Made by a program: the position numbers and the translations under genes. Shown here one piece after another: positions 1 through 7,407 of a DNA stretch of 10,158 nucleotides. The DNA comes from Ignavibacteriales bacterium (GTDB lineage: Bacteria > Bacteroidota > Ignavibacteria > Ignavibacteriales > Ignavibacteriaceae). The stretch lies in contig PLNZ01000210.1 of the NCBI GenBank assembly GCA_003142915.1, forward strand, positions 2,773 to 12,930, written 5' to 3'. The notes under the pieces were generated by a model. It saw only the letters and a program-made list of their open reading frames with translations. It did no database searches and was not told the origin of the DNA. The stretch's first letter is position 1, and each line of letters begins with the position of its first letter.

Positions 1-2229
1 ATCCTTTTTGTCTTCTTTCAATTTTTCTTTTTCTTCTTCAAACTTTTTCTGTTTTATTTTATCAAGTTCAAGAGGATGTTCTTCAATCATTTCTTCTTCG
101 GTAATCTTGCCGGTAATCCAGGAGGTGCTCATCGGGTATATTTCAGGATTAAATATTACAAAGTAAAAATGCCAGACTACTATTGCCAGAAAAGCCATCC
201 ATGCTTCATAATAATGAATTGTTCTTGCAATATCCCAGCCAAGTTTTGTAAATAACCCTATAAATGTATTGTCAAACCACATAATCAATCCTGTAAACGA
301 CATTACAATGGTCCCCCAAACAAGAGCCCAGTACTCTGCCTTTTCAATATAACTAAAGCGGTCTAATCTTGGTTTTACTTTGGATAAGCCGAGGTTAAAT
401 TTAGCAACTCCAATTGCATCGAACAGGTCTTGCCGTCTTGGGAACAAATCCTTTACTAATTGTCTTCCTCTTTCCGTAAAGGCTATATAATATATATGAT
501 ATAAACTTGTTGCTATTAAAATTACTGCGGCTATACGGTGTAATATGCTCCTATATTCAAATGTATTTTCACTCAAATCCCTAATATGTGAAACCCACCA
601 TGAATTCGGGAATTGAAGCATAAAGCCGGTAACTACAAGAGTAATAAAACTTAATGTAAGAAGTATATGCTGAATTCTTTCACTAACACTCATTCTTAGA
701 TATAATGCATGACCATGACTTTCGCCCGAAAGCATGCCCAACTGTCTAAGTTTCTTTATACGCGATTTCTTAATAAAATCAAGAAGGTTGTGTATCAACA
801 TTCCGCCTATTATCGAAAAGATCATAGCTATATAAATTGAAGCTATCCAGTAAAGAATCGGATCGCTTTTTTCATTGGTTATGGCTACATGAATTTTACC
901 GACGGCAAAATTTTCATTTGCACCCGGGTGGCACTTGCCGCATGTTTTTGCGAGATTAGCTTTATATACTGAAGATGCAGGGTCATTAGGAGATCTTATA
1001 TTATGAACACCATGACAGCTTGCACAATTTGCAACAATGGTTGAACCGCCCTCAAGCGCCATTCCGTGATAACTGCTATTAAATGTTGATTCCCTATTTG
1101 GATTCAAACCATACTTAGCTGAAAGTTTAACTGAACTATGGCAAGGCGAACATACCTGCGCGGAAAGATTTGCATAAGCCGTCGGTGAATTAGGATCATT
1201 ATGCATTAAAATATTATGCTCACCGTGACAGTTTGTGCAGACAGGAGCATCTATGCTTCCTTTCTTTAATACAGCAACTCCATGTACACTTTGCTTGTAT
1301 TCATCAGCTATTTGCGAATGGCATTGTGAGCATGTATTTGGAATATTAAATCTATTTACTGTCGATGTCGGGTCACTGCCGGGCTTTACGGAGTGCGCTG
1401 TATGACAGCTTACACAATTTGCGACCTGACTGTTTCCACTAATAAGAAGTTTACCATGAACACTATTTTCATAATCAGCAATAAAACCTGCTGATGGAGA
1501 AGTTCTTTCCCTGATTTCCAGATTATTAAGATGGCAAGATACACAAAGCTTTTCCTGTGTAAGTTTAAGCTGTGCCTGCTCTCTTTTTACCATAATTCCC
1601 GTAATCTGGTTCTTATGGCATGTAAAGCAATTCGGAGCGCCTTTAATTCCTTCTTTCAATCCTGTTGCATGCGCAGAAAGAAGATATTTTTCTTTTTCAG
1701 ATTTATGACAGTTTCCACAGGCATCTACTATATTGGTATTATAAAATTTTGACCCGGGCGTCTTTGGTGAAATAATATCATGGGTACCATGACAATTTTT
1801 GCAATTAACATCTTCACCTCCTGTTATTGAATTTGCTTTCATCATTTGCGGATGGAACGGATGTTTTAATGCTGCATCCATATGGCAGGATTTGCAGTCT
1901 ATAGGCTGAATATTTTCTTTATGCGGAGTATTGTTGATATCAAAACCTGCATGGCATGCAATACATTGAAGCTTTTGATGTGCAGAATGAGAAAGAGTAC
2001 TTGCATTAACAAAAAGTGAAATTTTCTTTTTGTTTTTCTCCATTGTTAACGTACTGTCGCTATGACAGGTTAGACAGTCATCATTAGTCTGCGAGCTGAT
2101 TTTAATAGAGGAGAAAAATAGAAGAAGAAATAAAATTATTATAAACAGTGCATTATAGTTTTTACGATGCGCTTTAATTTGATGGAGTTTGATATTTTTA
2201 TTTTCTAAATGCGGATTGGAAACAATCAT
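1..2229 (-). CDS. 13-heme c-type / b-type fusion cytochrome, CbcL-like quinol oxidoreductase (3' end beyond window)
   Basis: The reading frame is open from an ATG at 2229 to the window edge (743 codons, no stop), so the C-terminus is missing. Residues 27-45 form a hydrophobic signal or anchor segment after a long basic N-terminus. Thirteen CxxCH heme c motifs follow, with first Cys at residues 52, 89, 112, 143, 171, 201, 229, 272, 300, 331, 360, 402 and 430. Next come a membrane helix (about 458-482) and four more helices (about 519-540, 562-584, 633-653, 674-694). His521, 564, 578, 672 and 687 are candidate heme b ligands, as in HydC/FdnI or b561-type domains. The visible tail (about 710-743) is highly charged, Lys/Glu-rich. 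In Geobacter CbcL the same order, with nine c hemes plus a diheme b domain, passes electrons from menaquinol to periplasmic carriers. I infer a similar inner-membrane quinol-oxidising role here. The electron acceptor is unknown. The start has only a weak AGG five bases upstream, but the next Met is residue 63, beyond the signal segment. Confidence 0.93.
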   Translation of the reverse strand, partial: MIVSNPHLENKNIKLHQIKAHRKNYNALFIIILFLLLFFSSIKISSQTNDDCLTCHSDSTLTMEKNKKKISLFVNASTLSHSAHQKLQCIACHAGFDINNTPHKENIQPIDCKSCHMDAALKHPFHPQMMKANSITGGEDVNCKNCHGTHDIISPKTPGSKFYNTNIVDACGNCHKSEKEKYLLSAHATGLKEGIKGAPNCFTCHKNQITGIMVKREQAQLKLTQEKLCVSCHLNNLEIRERTSPSAGFIADYENSVHGKLLISGNSQVANCVSCHTAHSVKPGSDPTSTVNRFNIPNTCSQCHSQIADEYKQSVHGVAVLKKGSIDAPVCTNCHGEHNILMHNDPNSPTAYANLSAQVCSPCHSSVKLSAKYGLNPNRESTFNSSYHGMALEGGSTIVANCASCHGVHNIRSPNDPASSVYKANLAKTCGKCHPGANENFAVGKIHVAITNEKSDPILYWIASIYIAMIFSIIGGMLIHNLLDFIKKSRIKKLRQLGMLSGESHGHALYLRMSVSERIQHILLTLSFITLVVTGFMLQFPNSWWVSHIRDLSENTFEYRSILHRIAAVILIATSLYHIYYIAFTERGRQLVKDLFPRRQDLFDAIGVAKFNLGLSKVKPRLDRFSYIEKAEYWALVWGTIVMSFTGLIMWFDNTFIGLFTKLGWDIARTIHYYEAWMAFLAIVVWHFYFVIFNPEIYPMSTSWITGKITEEEMIEEHPLELDKIKQKKFEEEKEKLKEDKKD
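928..1803 (-). repeat. Five two-heme repeat units inside the cytochrome gene, with a four-heme super-period
   Basis: This stretch encodes residues 143-434 of the cytochrome. Five units each hold two CxxCH motifs whose first cysteines are 28, 28, 28, 29 and 28 residues apart. The unit starts (residues 143, 201, 272, 331, 402) step by 58, 71, 59 and 71, so units one, three and five are 129-130 apart and units two and four 130 apart. Units one, three and five share the pattern CxxCH-x-x-H then P-x-x-P or PxxDP then a CxxCH. An S-x-H or S-x-H-G motif sits just before units two to five and may supply distal heme ligands. The pattern is seen directly in the translation. Origin by repeated duplication is inferred. 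The first three hemes (residues 52-116) lie outside it. Confidence 0.85.
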
Positions 2230-2271
2230 GAATACCTGCCTGAAATTCCAAGTAATTCTTAAAAAAATATA

Positions 2272-2296
2272 GTATTATTTTTCAATGCAATAATAC
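2272..2296. repeat. Perfect 8-base inverted repeat upstream of the cytochrome gene: operator or weak terminator
   Basis: GTATTATT and AATAATAC are exact reverse complements separated by nine bases. The repeat ends 43 bases before the cytochrome start codon. Read on the minus strand it is followed after four bases (TATA) by a run of seven T, so it could be a weak AT-rich intrinsic terminator behind the possible micro-gene at 2403-2480. It could equally be a binding site for a dimeric regulator or a leader hairpin. Only two of eight pairs are G-C, and such repeats are fairly common in AT-rich DNA. Confidence 0.35.
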
Positions 2297-2402
2297 CTAA
2301 CTTAATTCAATTTTATCTTTGCTTTAATTTACTAAATTTCAAAATGTAGTGTAATTACTTACTATATATTTTTTACAATAATAACCACAAAATCTATTAT
2401 TT

Positions 2403-2480
2403 TCACCCAATATTAAAAGCAAATCCAAAGAGGGCTACGACCAGAAAAACAAATAACAAATAAAATATAACATTTTTCAT
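2403..2480 (-). CDS. Possible 25-residue single-span membrane peptide
   Basis: The frame runs ATG to TGA and encodes 25 residues. It begins MKN and is otherwise almost entirely Phe, Leu, Val, Ile, Ala and Gly (core FYLLFVFLVVALFGFAF), which fits one membrane helix. A purine-rich AAAGGGA lies seven to eight bases before the ATG on the minus strand and is one of the better ribosome binding sites in this window. The reading direction is the same as the cytochrome gene, whose start lies 173 bases further on. Small hydrophobic subunits accompany several respiratory complexes (CydX and CcoQ/CcoS-type peptides are known examples), so a link with the cytochrome is possible but only inferred. I do not recognise the family. 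Chance is a real alternative, because AT-rich DNA easily yields Phe/Leu-rich frames. Confidence 0.4.
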   Translation of the reverse strand: MKNVIFYLLFVFLVVALFGFAFNIG

Positions 2481-3064
2481 CGCTTTTCCCTTTAAAAATT
2501 TAAAATTAGTTAATCCTTTGATTGATTACTTTTTTAATTTTTTGAATTTAAAATTGCCGGTTTTAATTCAAAATTTCCGTTTATTAAAAGATAAATCTAT
2601 ATCCCATCATTGTGTAATAAAATAAAAAGCTGCACAACAATGACAAAGAATATGCCGTGAATGAATTTCTAAAAAATCATGTTACAACGCTGAAAATTGT
2701 AGAAATAAATCACAATTGAGAAATTCAATATTAATAAATTCTCACTATCGAGATGTAATATATTCAATATGTAGAATTTACTAACATTATTTTATTAAAA
2801 ATATGCTATTTAATGAAAAAACTTTTATTGATTCTGTATTTTAAAATATACTAATTTCGCTATTCGCTTGAAAATTCATTAACGTCTTTATAAAATTAAA
2901 ATGAAGAATAATAGACAATTTTATATTTTTTTCAGCTTAGGAGATAATGCTAAATAGTAGGAAAGAACATTATATGGCACCGTTTCTATACTTTGTTAAC
3001 GGAGAAACAGATTATTGAAAAGGAAAGGTTTAATATATTTAGATTTGAAATATTATTTATCAGT
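2481..3064. other. Gene-free AT-rich intergenic stretch
   Basis: About 580 bases separate the micro-ORF from the end of the class V enzyme gene. I see only very short frames here, such as 14 codons from 2974 (ATGGCACCG) and 18 codons from about 2901, neither convincing. Small inverted repeats occur: AATTGT/ACAATT near 2694-2717, a one-mismatch GAGAAATT/AAATTCTC near 2718-2744, and GTTTCT/AGAAAC near 2983-3009. None has a GC-rich stem followed by a T-run, so none is a confident terminator. The stretch probably carries the promoter for the leftward genes, but no promoter stands out from the AT background. Confidence 0.5.
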
Positions 3065-4540
3065 TTAGCCATTCATCATAAATAAATTTTTAATTGACTC
3101 CGTTTCGTCCTCGCCTGATAATAAATTAATATATTCATTTTGGGATGAAAGGTATTTATAATCTTTTTCCCAAGTTGTAATGTTTTTTACAATATCTTTT
3201 AAAGCATCAGCAATAAAATATACTTCTTCATTGGTCATGGTTGGGTGCAATGACGTGCGAATCCATCCCGGCTTTTCGGAATAATCACCATGATTAATTT
3301 TCTCAATAATTTTATGAGACTGCATAGGGCTCACTTGCAGTAAGTAATGGGCATAAGTTCCCGCACAGGAGCAGCCTCCCCTAACCTGGATTCCGAAACG
3401 GTCATTAAGAAGTTTAACTATCAAATTGTAATGGATATTATCAATATAGAAAGAAATTGCTCCAAGTCTTTCTTCAATATTATCTGCAAGAATATGCAGT
3501 TTTGGAACTTTTCTTAATTCTTCAAATGCAGTTTTTACAAGTTCTTTTTCTCTTTCTTCAATATTCTTCACAGTCATCTTCTCCTTAAGCTGAACGCATA
3601 AAGCCGCTTTTATAGATTGAAAGAAAGCAGGAGTGCCCCCGTCTTCACGAAGCTCAATATTATTTATAAATTTATGTTCTCCCCATGGATTTGTCCAATC
3701 CACAGTACCACCGCCGGGATTATCCGGTACCCGGTTATGGTAAAGTTTTGAGTCAAATATTATTATTCTGGGAGTTCCTGGTCCACCAAGAAATTTATGA
3801 GGGGAAAAGAAAACAGCATCAAGCTTTTCAAGCGGATCTTCCGGATGCATATTCATATCGGAATATGGAGCAGAACATGCAAAATCGATAAAACAAAAAC
3901 CTTGGCTATCATGCATTAACTTTGCCATTTTATGATATGATGTTTTTACCCCAGTAACATTTGAACATGCTGAAAAAGAACCTATTTTGAGTTTTCTATC
4001 TTTATAAATATCCAATTGTTTCTGTAAATCGTTAATGTCCACCCTACCTTCATCAGTCGGAGCAATACATACAACATCCGCAATAGTTTCCAGCCAGGAA
4101 GTTTGGTTGGAGTGATGCTCCATATGAGTAATAAATATTACAGGTATTAATTCATTAGGAAGATTAACGTATGTTTTAAGCTGCTCGGGAATTTTCAACC
4201 CCAAAATTCTTTGAAATTTATTTACTACTGCCGTCATTCCGGAACCGGCAGTAATTATAACATCGTCGGAGCCGGCGTTTACATGTTTCTTAATCAAATT
4301 ATGAGAATAATGATATGAGAGCGTCATAGTTACACCGGTAACAGAAGATTCGGAATGAGTATTTCCTATGAGCGGACCAAATGTTTCCAGCATCTTTTTT
4401 CCAATCGGTTCATAATGTCGTCCGCTGGCTATCCAGTCAGCATAGACTATCTTTTTTTCTCCATAAGGAGAAAGAAATGTTTTATCAATTCCTACTATAT
4501 TGTTCCTGAACGAACTGAAATACTTTTCTAACGAGTTCAT
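3065..4540 (-). CDS. Class V aminotransferase-fold PLP enzyme, cysteine desulfurase-like
   Basis: This 491-residue protein carries the marks of the fold-type I NifS/SufS superfamily. Lys249 in SPHKFLGGPGTPR should bind pyridoxal phosphate, Asp219 in FIDFACSAPY should contact the pyridine nitrogen, and His142/His143 in HMEHHSN match the histidine that stacks on the cofactor. The loop around residue 387 reads RGGCSCAGTYAH. Its Cys392 aligns with the sulfur-accepting cysteine of SufS (R-x-x-x-x-C-A), and an extra Cys390 sits two residues before it. The protein is about 80-90 residues longer than a normal SufS, with insertions around residues 114-131 and a tail after residue 455. Release of sulfur from cysteine as enzyme-bound persulfide is the likely chemistry, but other reactions (cysteine lyase, epimerase-like) occur in the superfamily. 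No suf, isc or tRNA-thiolation gene is adjacent. The gene is divergent from the kinase gene, and an AAAGAGAAC lies before the ATG. Confidence 0.88.
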   Translation of the reverse strand: MNSLEKYFSSFRNNIVGIDKTFLSPYGEKKIVYADWIASGRHYEPIGKKMLETFGPLIGNTHSESSVTGVTMTLSYHYSHNLIKKHVNAGSDDVIITAGSGMTAVVNKFQRILGLKIPEQLKTYVNLPNELIPVIFITHMEHHSNQTSWLETIADVVCIAPTDEGRVDINDLQKQLDIYKDRKLKIGSFSACSNVTGVKTSYHKMAKLMHDSQGFCFIDFACSAPYSDMNMHPEDPLEKLDAVFFSPHKFLGGPGTPRIIIFDSKLYHNRVPDNPGGGTVDWTNPWGEHKFINNIELREDGGTPAFFQSIKAALCVQLKEKMTVKNIEEREKELVKTAFEELRKVPKLHILADNIEERLGAISFYIDNIHYNLIVKLLNDRFGIQVRGGCSCAGTYAHYLLQVSPMQSHKIIEKINHGDYSEKPGWIRTSLHPTMTNEEVYFIADALKDIVKNITTWEKDYKYLSSQNEYINLLSGEDETESIKNLFMMNG

Positions 4541-4753
4541 TATGTTCTCTTTAAATATTATAGTTCAATAACTAATTGTTGTATTGGTTATAATTTAATG
4601 ATAATAATTGCAAAATTCTTGCCTTAGGAAAATAACACCACATAATTTTCAGGCACTTAATACAATTCTATTTGAATATTGTAAATAAGTTTTAACTTGA
4701 GACAATTTTTTTTATTTTTACCTTAAACTCTAAAGGAAAACTTTAACCAGGAC
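4541..4753. promoter_or_regulatory. Divergent intergenic region expected to hold promoters for both flanking genes
   Basis: The 213 bases separate the start of the class V enzyme gene (leftward) from the start of the sugar kinase gene (rightward), so both promoters should lie here. On the plus strand TTTG at 4671-4674 and TAACTTG at 4693-4699, 18 bases apart, resemble the Bacteroidota sigma-A pattern (TTTG, spacer, TAnnTTTG) with one base missing. On the minus strand TTTGCA and TATAAC, 16 bases apart, lie near 4590-4617 and could serve the enzyme gene. Both are weak matches in very AT-rich DNA. Confidence 0.35.
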
Positions 4754-5686
4754 ATGCATTATATTATTGGAATAGACGGAGGAGGAACCAAGACCAACTG
4801 TATAGTTACGGATCTTGAAGGAAAAATATTGTATGAATGCAGCAGCGGAGCCTCTAATTTTTTAGTGCAGGAAATGGAAAAAGTTTCAGAAACTATTTTC
4901 GGATTAATCGAAAAGTGTAAAAACCATTTAAACTTCAGCTACCCTAATATAAAAATAATACTTCTCGGTACAAGCGGTGCAGGGCGAAAAAACGATTCGA
5001 AAAGATTAGAAAAAGTATTTACTGAATATTCTACACATCGGGGGGTGACATTTAATTGTTTTAAAGTTGAAAGCGATGCCGTTATTGCACTGGAAGGAGC
5101 TTTTCCAGGCAAACCGGGTTGTATTTTAATTGCCGGTACAGGATCAATTCTGTTTTGCAAAGACAATCAAGGCAGAACTCACCGCGTAGGAGGATTCGGA
5201 AAATTATTGGGCGATGAAGGCGGAGGTTACTCAATAGGTAAAAAGGGGCTCAAAGTAATATCTAAAGAATTGGACGGTAGAAGCGATATAAGTATTATCT
5301 TAAAACTTTCCGCTAAAAAATTTGGAATTAACTCACCGGAAAAGTTAATTGAGGAAGTATATATAAATAAGATGGAAATTTCTGCGGTTGCACCTATCGT
5401 GTTAAAAGCCGCCGAACAGGGAGATAAAGAATCATTAAAAATAATAGATGAAGAATCCGAAGAATTAGTTTTACATATCCTGGCTATGATAAAAAAAGTA
5501 GGAAAACCAGCTCTTAATGTTGCATTAGTCGGCGGATTAATTAATCATGATAATATTTACTCCAGAACTCTCCGTAAAAAAATGATTTTGGAAATCCCCG
5601 GTGTAAATATAAAAGAGCCTGAGTACACTCCTGCCATGGGAGCCATATTAATGGCAAAAAAAATTTTAAGCTCTAAAAATTTATGA
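4754..5686 (+). CDS. BadF/BadG/BcrA/BcrD-type sugar kinase, GlcNAc/MurNAc kinase-like
   Basis: The 310-residue protein has the ASKHA (actin/hexokinase) fold signature of N-acetylglucosamine kinase relatives. IGIDGGGTKT at residues 5-14 is the phosphate-1 loop, Asp108 in ESDAVIAL fits the catalytic base, IAGTGS at 126-131 is the second phosphate loop, GDEGGGYSIGKKGL at 153-166 is typical of GlcNAc/MurNAc kinases, and VGGLI (259-263) and PAMGAILMA (293-301) close the ATP site. Length matches the family. It should phosphorylate an amino sugar in the cytoplasm. The exact sugar cannot be read from sequence, and this Pfam family also contains activators of 2-hydroxyacyl-CoA dehydratases, although those carry an Fe-S cysteine pair not seen here. 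An AGGAC directly before the ATG and AAAGGAAAAC at 4733-4742 could serve the ribosome. The AmpG-like transporter gene starts 75 bases downstream, which suggests an operon for sugar uptake and phosphorylation. Confidence 0.88.
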   Translation: MHYIIGIDGGGTKTNCIVTDLEGKILYECSSGASNFLVQEMEKVSETIFGLIEKCKNHLNFSYPNIKIILLGTSGAGRKNDSKRLEKVFTEYSTHRGVTFNCFKVESDAVIALEGAFPGKPGCILIAGTGSILFCKDNQGRTHRVGGFGKLLGDEGGGYSIGKKGLKVISKELDGRSDISIILKLSAKKFGINSPEKLIEEVYINKMEISAVAPIVLKAAEQGDKESLKIIDEESEELVLHILAMIKKVGKPALNVALVGGLINHDNIYSRTLRKKMILEIPGVNIKEPEYTPAMGAILMAKKILSSKNL

Positions 5687-5761
5687 GCTCATTTTTGATA
5701 CCCGGTAAAAGAACCTTAATAAACAGCTTTCATTAATTGCCTTAAAATCCAAAAGATAGTG

Positions 5762-7048
5762 ATGCCTGAAGAAAAAATCGCTGTACGAAACCCATGGACA
5801 TGGGTTCCATCATTATATTATGCTGAAGGGATTCCATATGTTTTAGTAATGACTGTTTCGGTTCTCTTTTATAAGCAAATGGGTTTGACTAATACAGAAA
5901 TTGCTCTTTACACAAGCTGGTTTTATCTGCCCTGGGTAATTAAACCTTTATGGAGCCCGATAGTAGATATAATTAAAACAAAGCGGATTTGGATAGTTTT
6001 AATACAATTCATTATTGGGATTGGACTCGGAGGGTTTGCCCTTACTATTCCGCTTTCAAACTATTTCAAATACTCAATGATTTTTTTCTGGCTGATTGCC
6101 TTCAGCTCTGCAACTCATGATATCGCTGCCGATGGTTTTTACATGCTTGGGCTTTCGCAAAAGGACCAAGCACTCTTTATAGGTATACGAAGTCTTTTTT
6201 ACAGGTTAGCAATGATCAGCGGTCAGGGCGCTTTCATAATTTTAGCGGGTTATTTACAAACCAAAACGCAAAATATCCCAAAAGCATGGTCGTATACTTT
6301 TTTTGTACCGGCTGTGTTATTTTTGATATTTTCGATGTACCATAAACTTATTTTGCCGCATCCTAAAGCCGACATGCATGCAATCGCTGATAAATCAAAG
6401 GACTTTTTAAGAGAGTTTTTTAAAACATTTGTATTATTTTTTGAAAAGGAAAATATCTGGCTGACATTAGGGTTTTTATTGATATACCGCTTAGGGGAAG
6501 CACAGTTAATTAAGATAGCCCTACTGTTTTTAAAAGACGGTGTAATTAAAGGCGGTTTGGGATTGTCCATAGAAGAAATAGGTTTTGTTTACGGTACCAT
6601 CGGATTAATTTCACTTATACTTGGCGGAATTCTTGGCGGGTTTTTAGCTTCAAAAGGCGGCTTAAAAAAATGGATCTGGTGGATGTTTGTGGCTATAAAT
6701 ATTCCACACATTCTTTACATTTATATGTCCTATGCACAACCTTCTAACTTAATAACTATCAATTTATGCGTTGCCGGAGAACAATTCGGGTATGGGTTTG
6801 GTTTCACTGCATATATGCTTTATATGATCTATGCTTCCAAAGGTAATTTTAAAACCGTTCACTATGCGATTTGTACAGGCTTTATGGCTTTAGGTATGAT
6901 GATTCCCGGAATGTTCAGCGGGTGGATTCAAGAAGCCTTAGGCTATCAGCGCTTTTTCATCTGGATATTTCTTACGATGATTCCCGGCTACTTTATAATA
7001 AAAGTAATCAAAATTGATCCTGAATTCGGAAAGAAAACAGAGAGTTAA
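5762..7048 (+). CDS. AmpG-like major facilitator transporter (amino-sugar/muropeptide uptake candidate)
   Basis: The protein (428 residues from this ATG; a GTG at 5759 directly before it would add one) is strongly hydrophobic, with about twelve membrane spans. It opens with NPWTWVPSLYYAEGIPYVLVM and has a loop WVIKPLWSPIVDIIKTKR (residues 59-76) between the second and third helices. The motif SATHDIAADGF at 117-127 corresponds to the conserved loop of the AmpG/PAT group of the major facilitator superfamily. A cytoplasmic loop around residues 198-232 divides the two halves. AmpG carries anhydromuropeptides inward, and MurT of Tannerella, of similar general type, carries MurNAc. The kinase gene lies 75 bases upstream on the same strand, so joint sugar import and phosphorylation is a reasonable inference. 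Substrate is not proven. No clear terminator follows. Confidence 0.87.
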   Translation: MPEEKIAVRNPWTWVPSLYYAEGIPYVLVMTVSVLFYKQMGLTNTEIALYTSWFYLPWVIKPLWSPIVDIIKTKRIWIVLIQFIIGIGLGGFALTIPLSNYFKYSMIFFWLIAFSSATHDIAADGFYMLGLSQKDQALFIGIRSLFYRLAMISGQGAFIILAGYLQTKTQNIPKAWSYTFFVPAVLFLIFSMYHKLILPHPKADMHAIADKSKDFLREFFKTFVLFFEKENIWLTLGFLLIYRLGEAQLIKIALLFLKDGVIKGGLGLSIEEIGFVYGTIGLISLILGGILGGFLASKGGLKKWIWWMFVAINIPHILYIYMSYAQPSNLITINLCVAGEQFGYGFGFTAYMLYMIYASKGNFKTVHYAICTGFMALGMMIPGMFSGWIQEALGYQRFFIWIFLTMIPGYFIIKVIKIDPEFGKKTES

Positions 7049-7392
7049 CAATTGGATTAAAGCTTGACCTTCTAAACTTATAATTCATCTGCAAATGTTT
7101 AATATTTTTAGCGTCAATTAGTTTTGTCATAAAGTGATCCCTTGAGAGTAACAGATATAATCGCGTTTATTATGAGTATGTCTTAGGAATGATCTCTGTT
7201 TCACTCTGATACAAAAGCCCTCCTCCAATCTCAAAATAATCTGTACAGTTTTTCGATCAATCTTTTACGAAATGCCACATCCTCTTTTTATTGAAAATGA
7301 ACTTATTATTCTATTTATCATTTTAAGCTATTCACTTCAAAATTTGGAACGGTTATTGCGTTACTACCTAAAAATCAGATTAGAGGCTCGAT
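7049..7392. other. Gene-free intergenic stretch before the response regulator gene
   Basis: These 344 bases contain no frame that I would call a gene. On the minus strand around 7200-7300 a short coding-like run (KEDVAFRKRLIEKLYRLF) ends in a stop and continues only by changing frame, which could be a decayed gene remnant or chance. The promoter of the response regulator gene probably lies in the last 150 bases, but no element is clear. TTG at 7292-7294 with TATTTATC 18 bases on is the best weak candidate. Confidence 0.5.
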
Positions 7393-7407
7393 ATGGCGAT
7401 GAAAGGA
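7382..7407 (+). promoter_or_regulatory. Two competing ribosome binding sites for the response regulator
   Basis: AGAGG at 7382-7386 is six bases before the ATG at 7393, while AAAGGA at 7402-7407 is six bases before a second in-frame ATG at 7414. The second start gives MNKTLNAVIVDDD, the usual few residues before the first strand of a receiver domain, and is slightly favoured on family grounds. The sequence alone does not decide. Confidence 0.5.

Noticed and set aside
1531..1752. Plus-strand 73-codon open frame
   Set aside because: It lies antisense inside the cytochrome gene and its composition is a shadow of the heme-motif codons; no family features.
2978..3009. Hairpins GTTTCT/AGAAAC and CCGTT/AACGG as a terminator of the class V enzyme gene
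   Set aside because: The two pairings compete, stems are only five or six bases, loops are long and no T-run follows on the minus strand.
2974..3018. 14-codon frame ATGGCACCG... after a GGAAAG
   Set aside because: Too short and without hydrophobic, repeat or conserved character; a purine-rich site before an ATG is expected by chance here.
7200..7310. Coding-like minus-strand fragment (RKRLIEKLYRLF) in the 7049-7392 gap
   Set aside because: It is interrupted by a stop, needs frame changes to continue and matches no family that I recognise; could be a gene remnant but chance is as likely.
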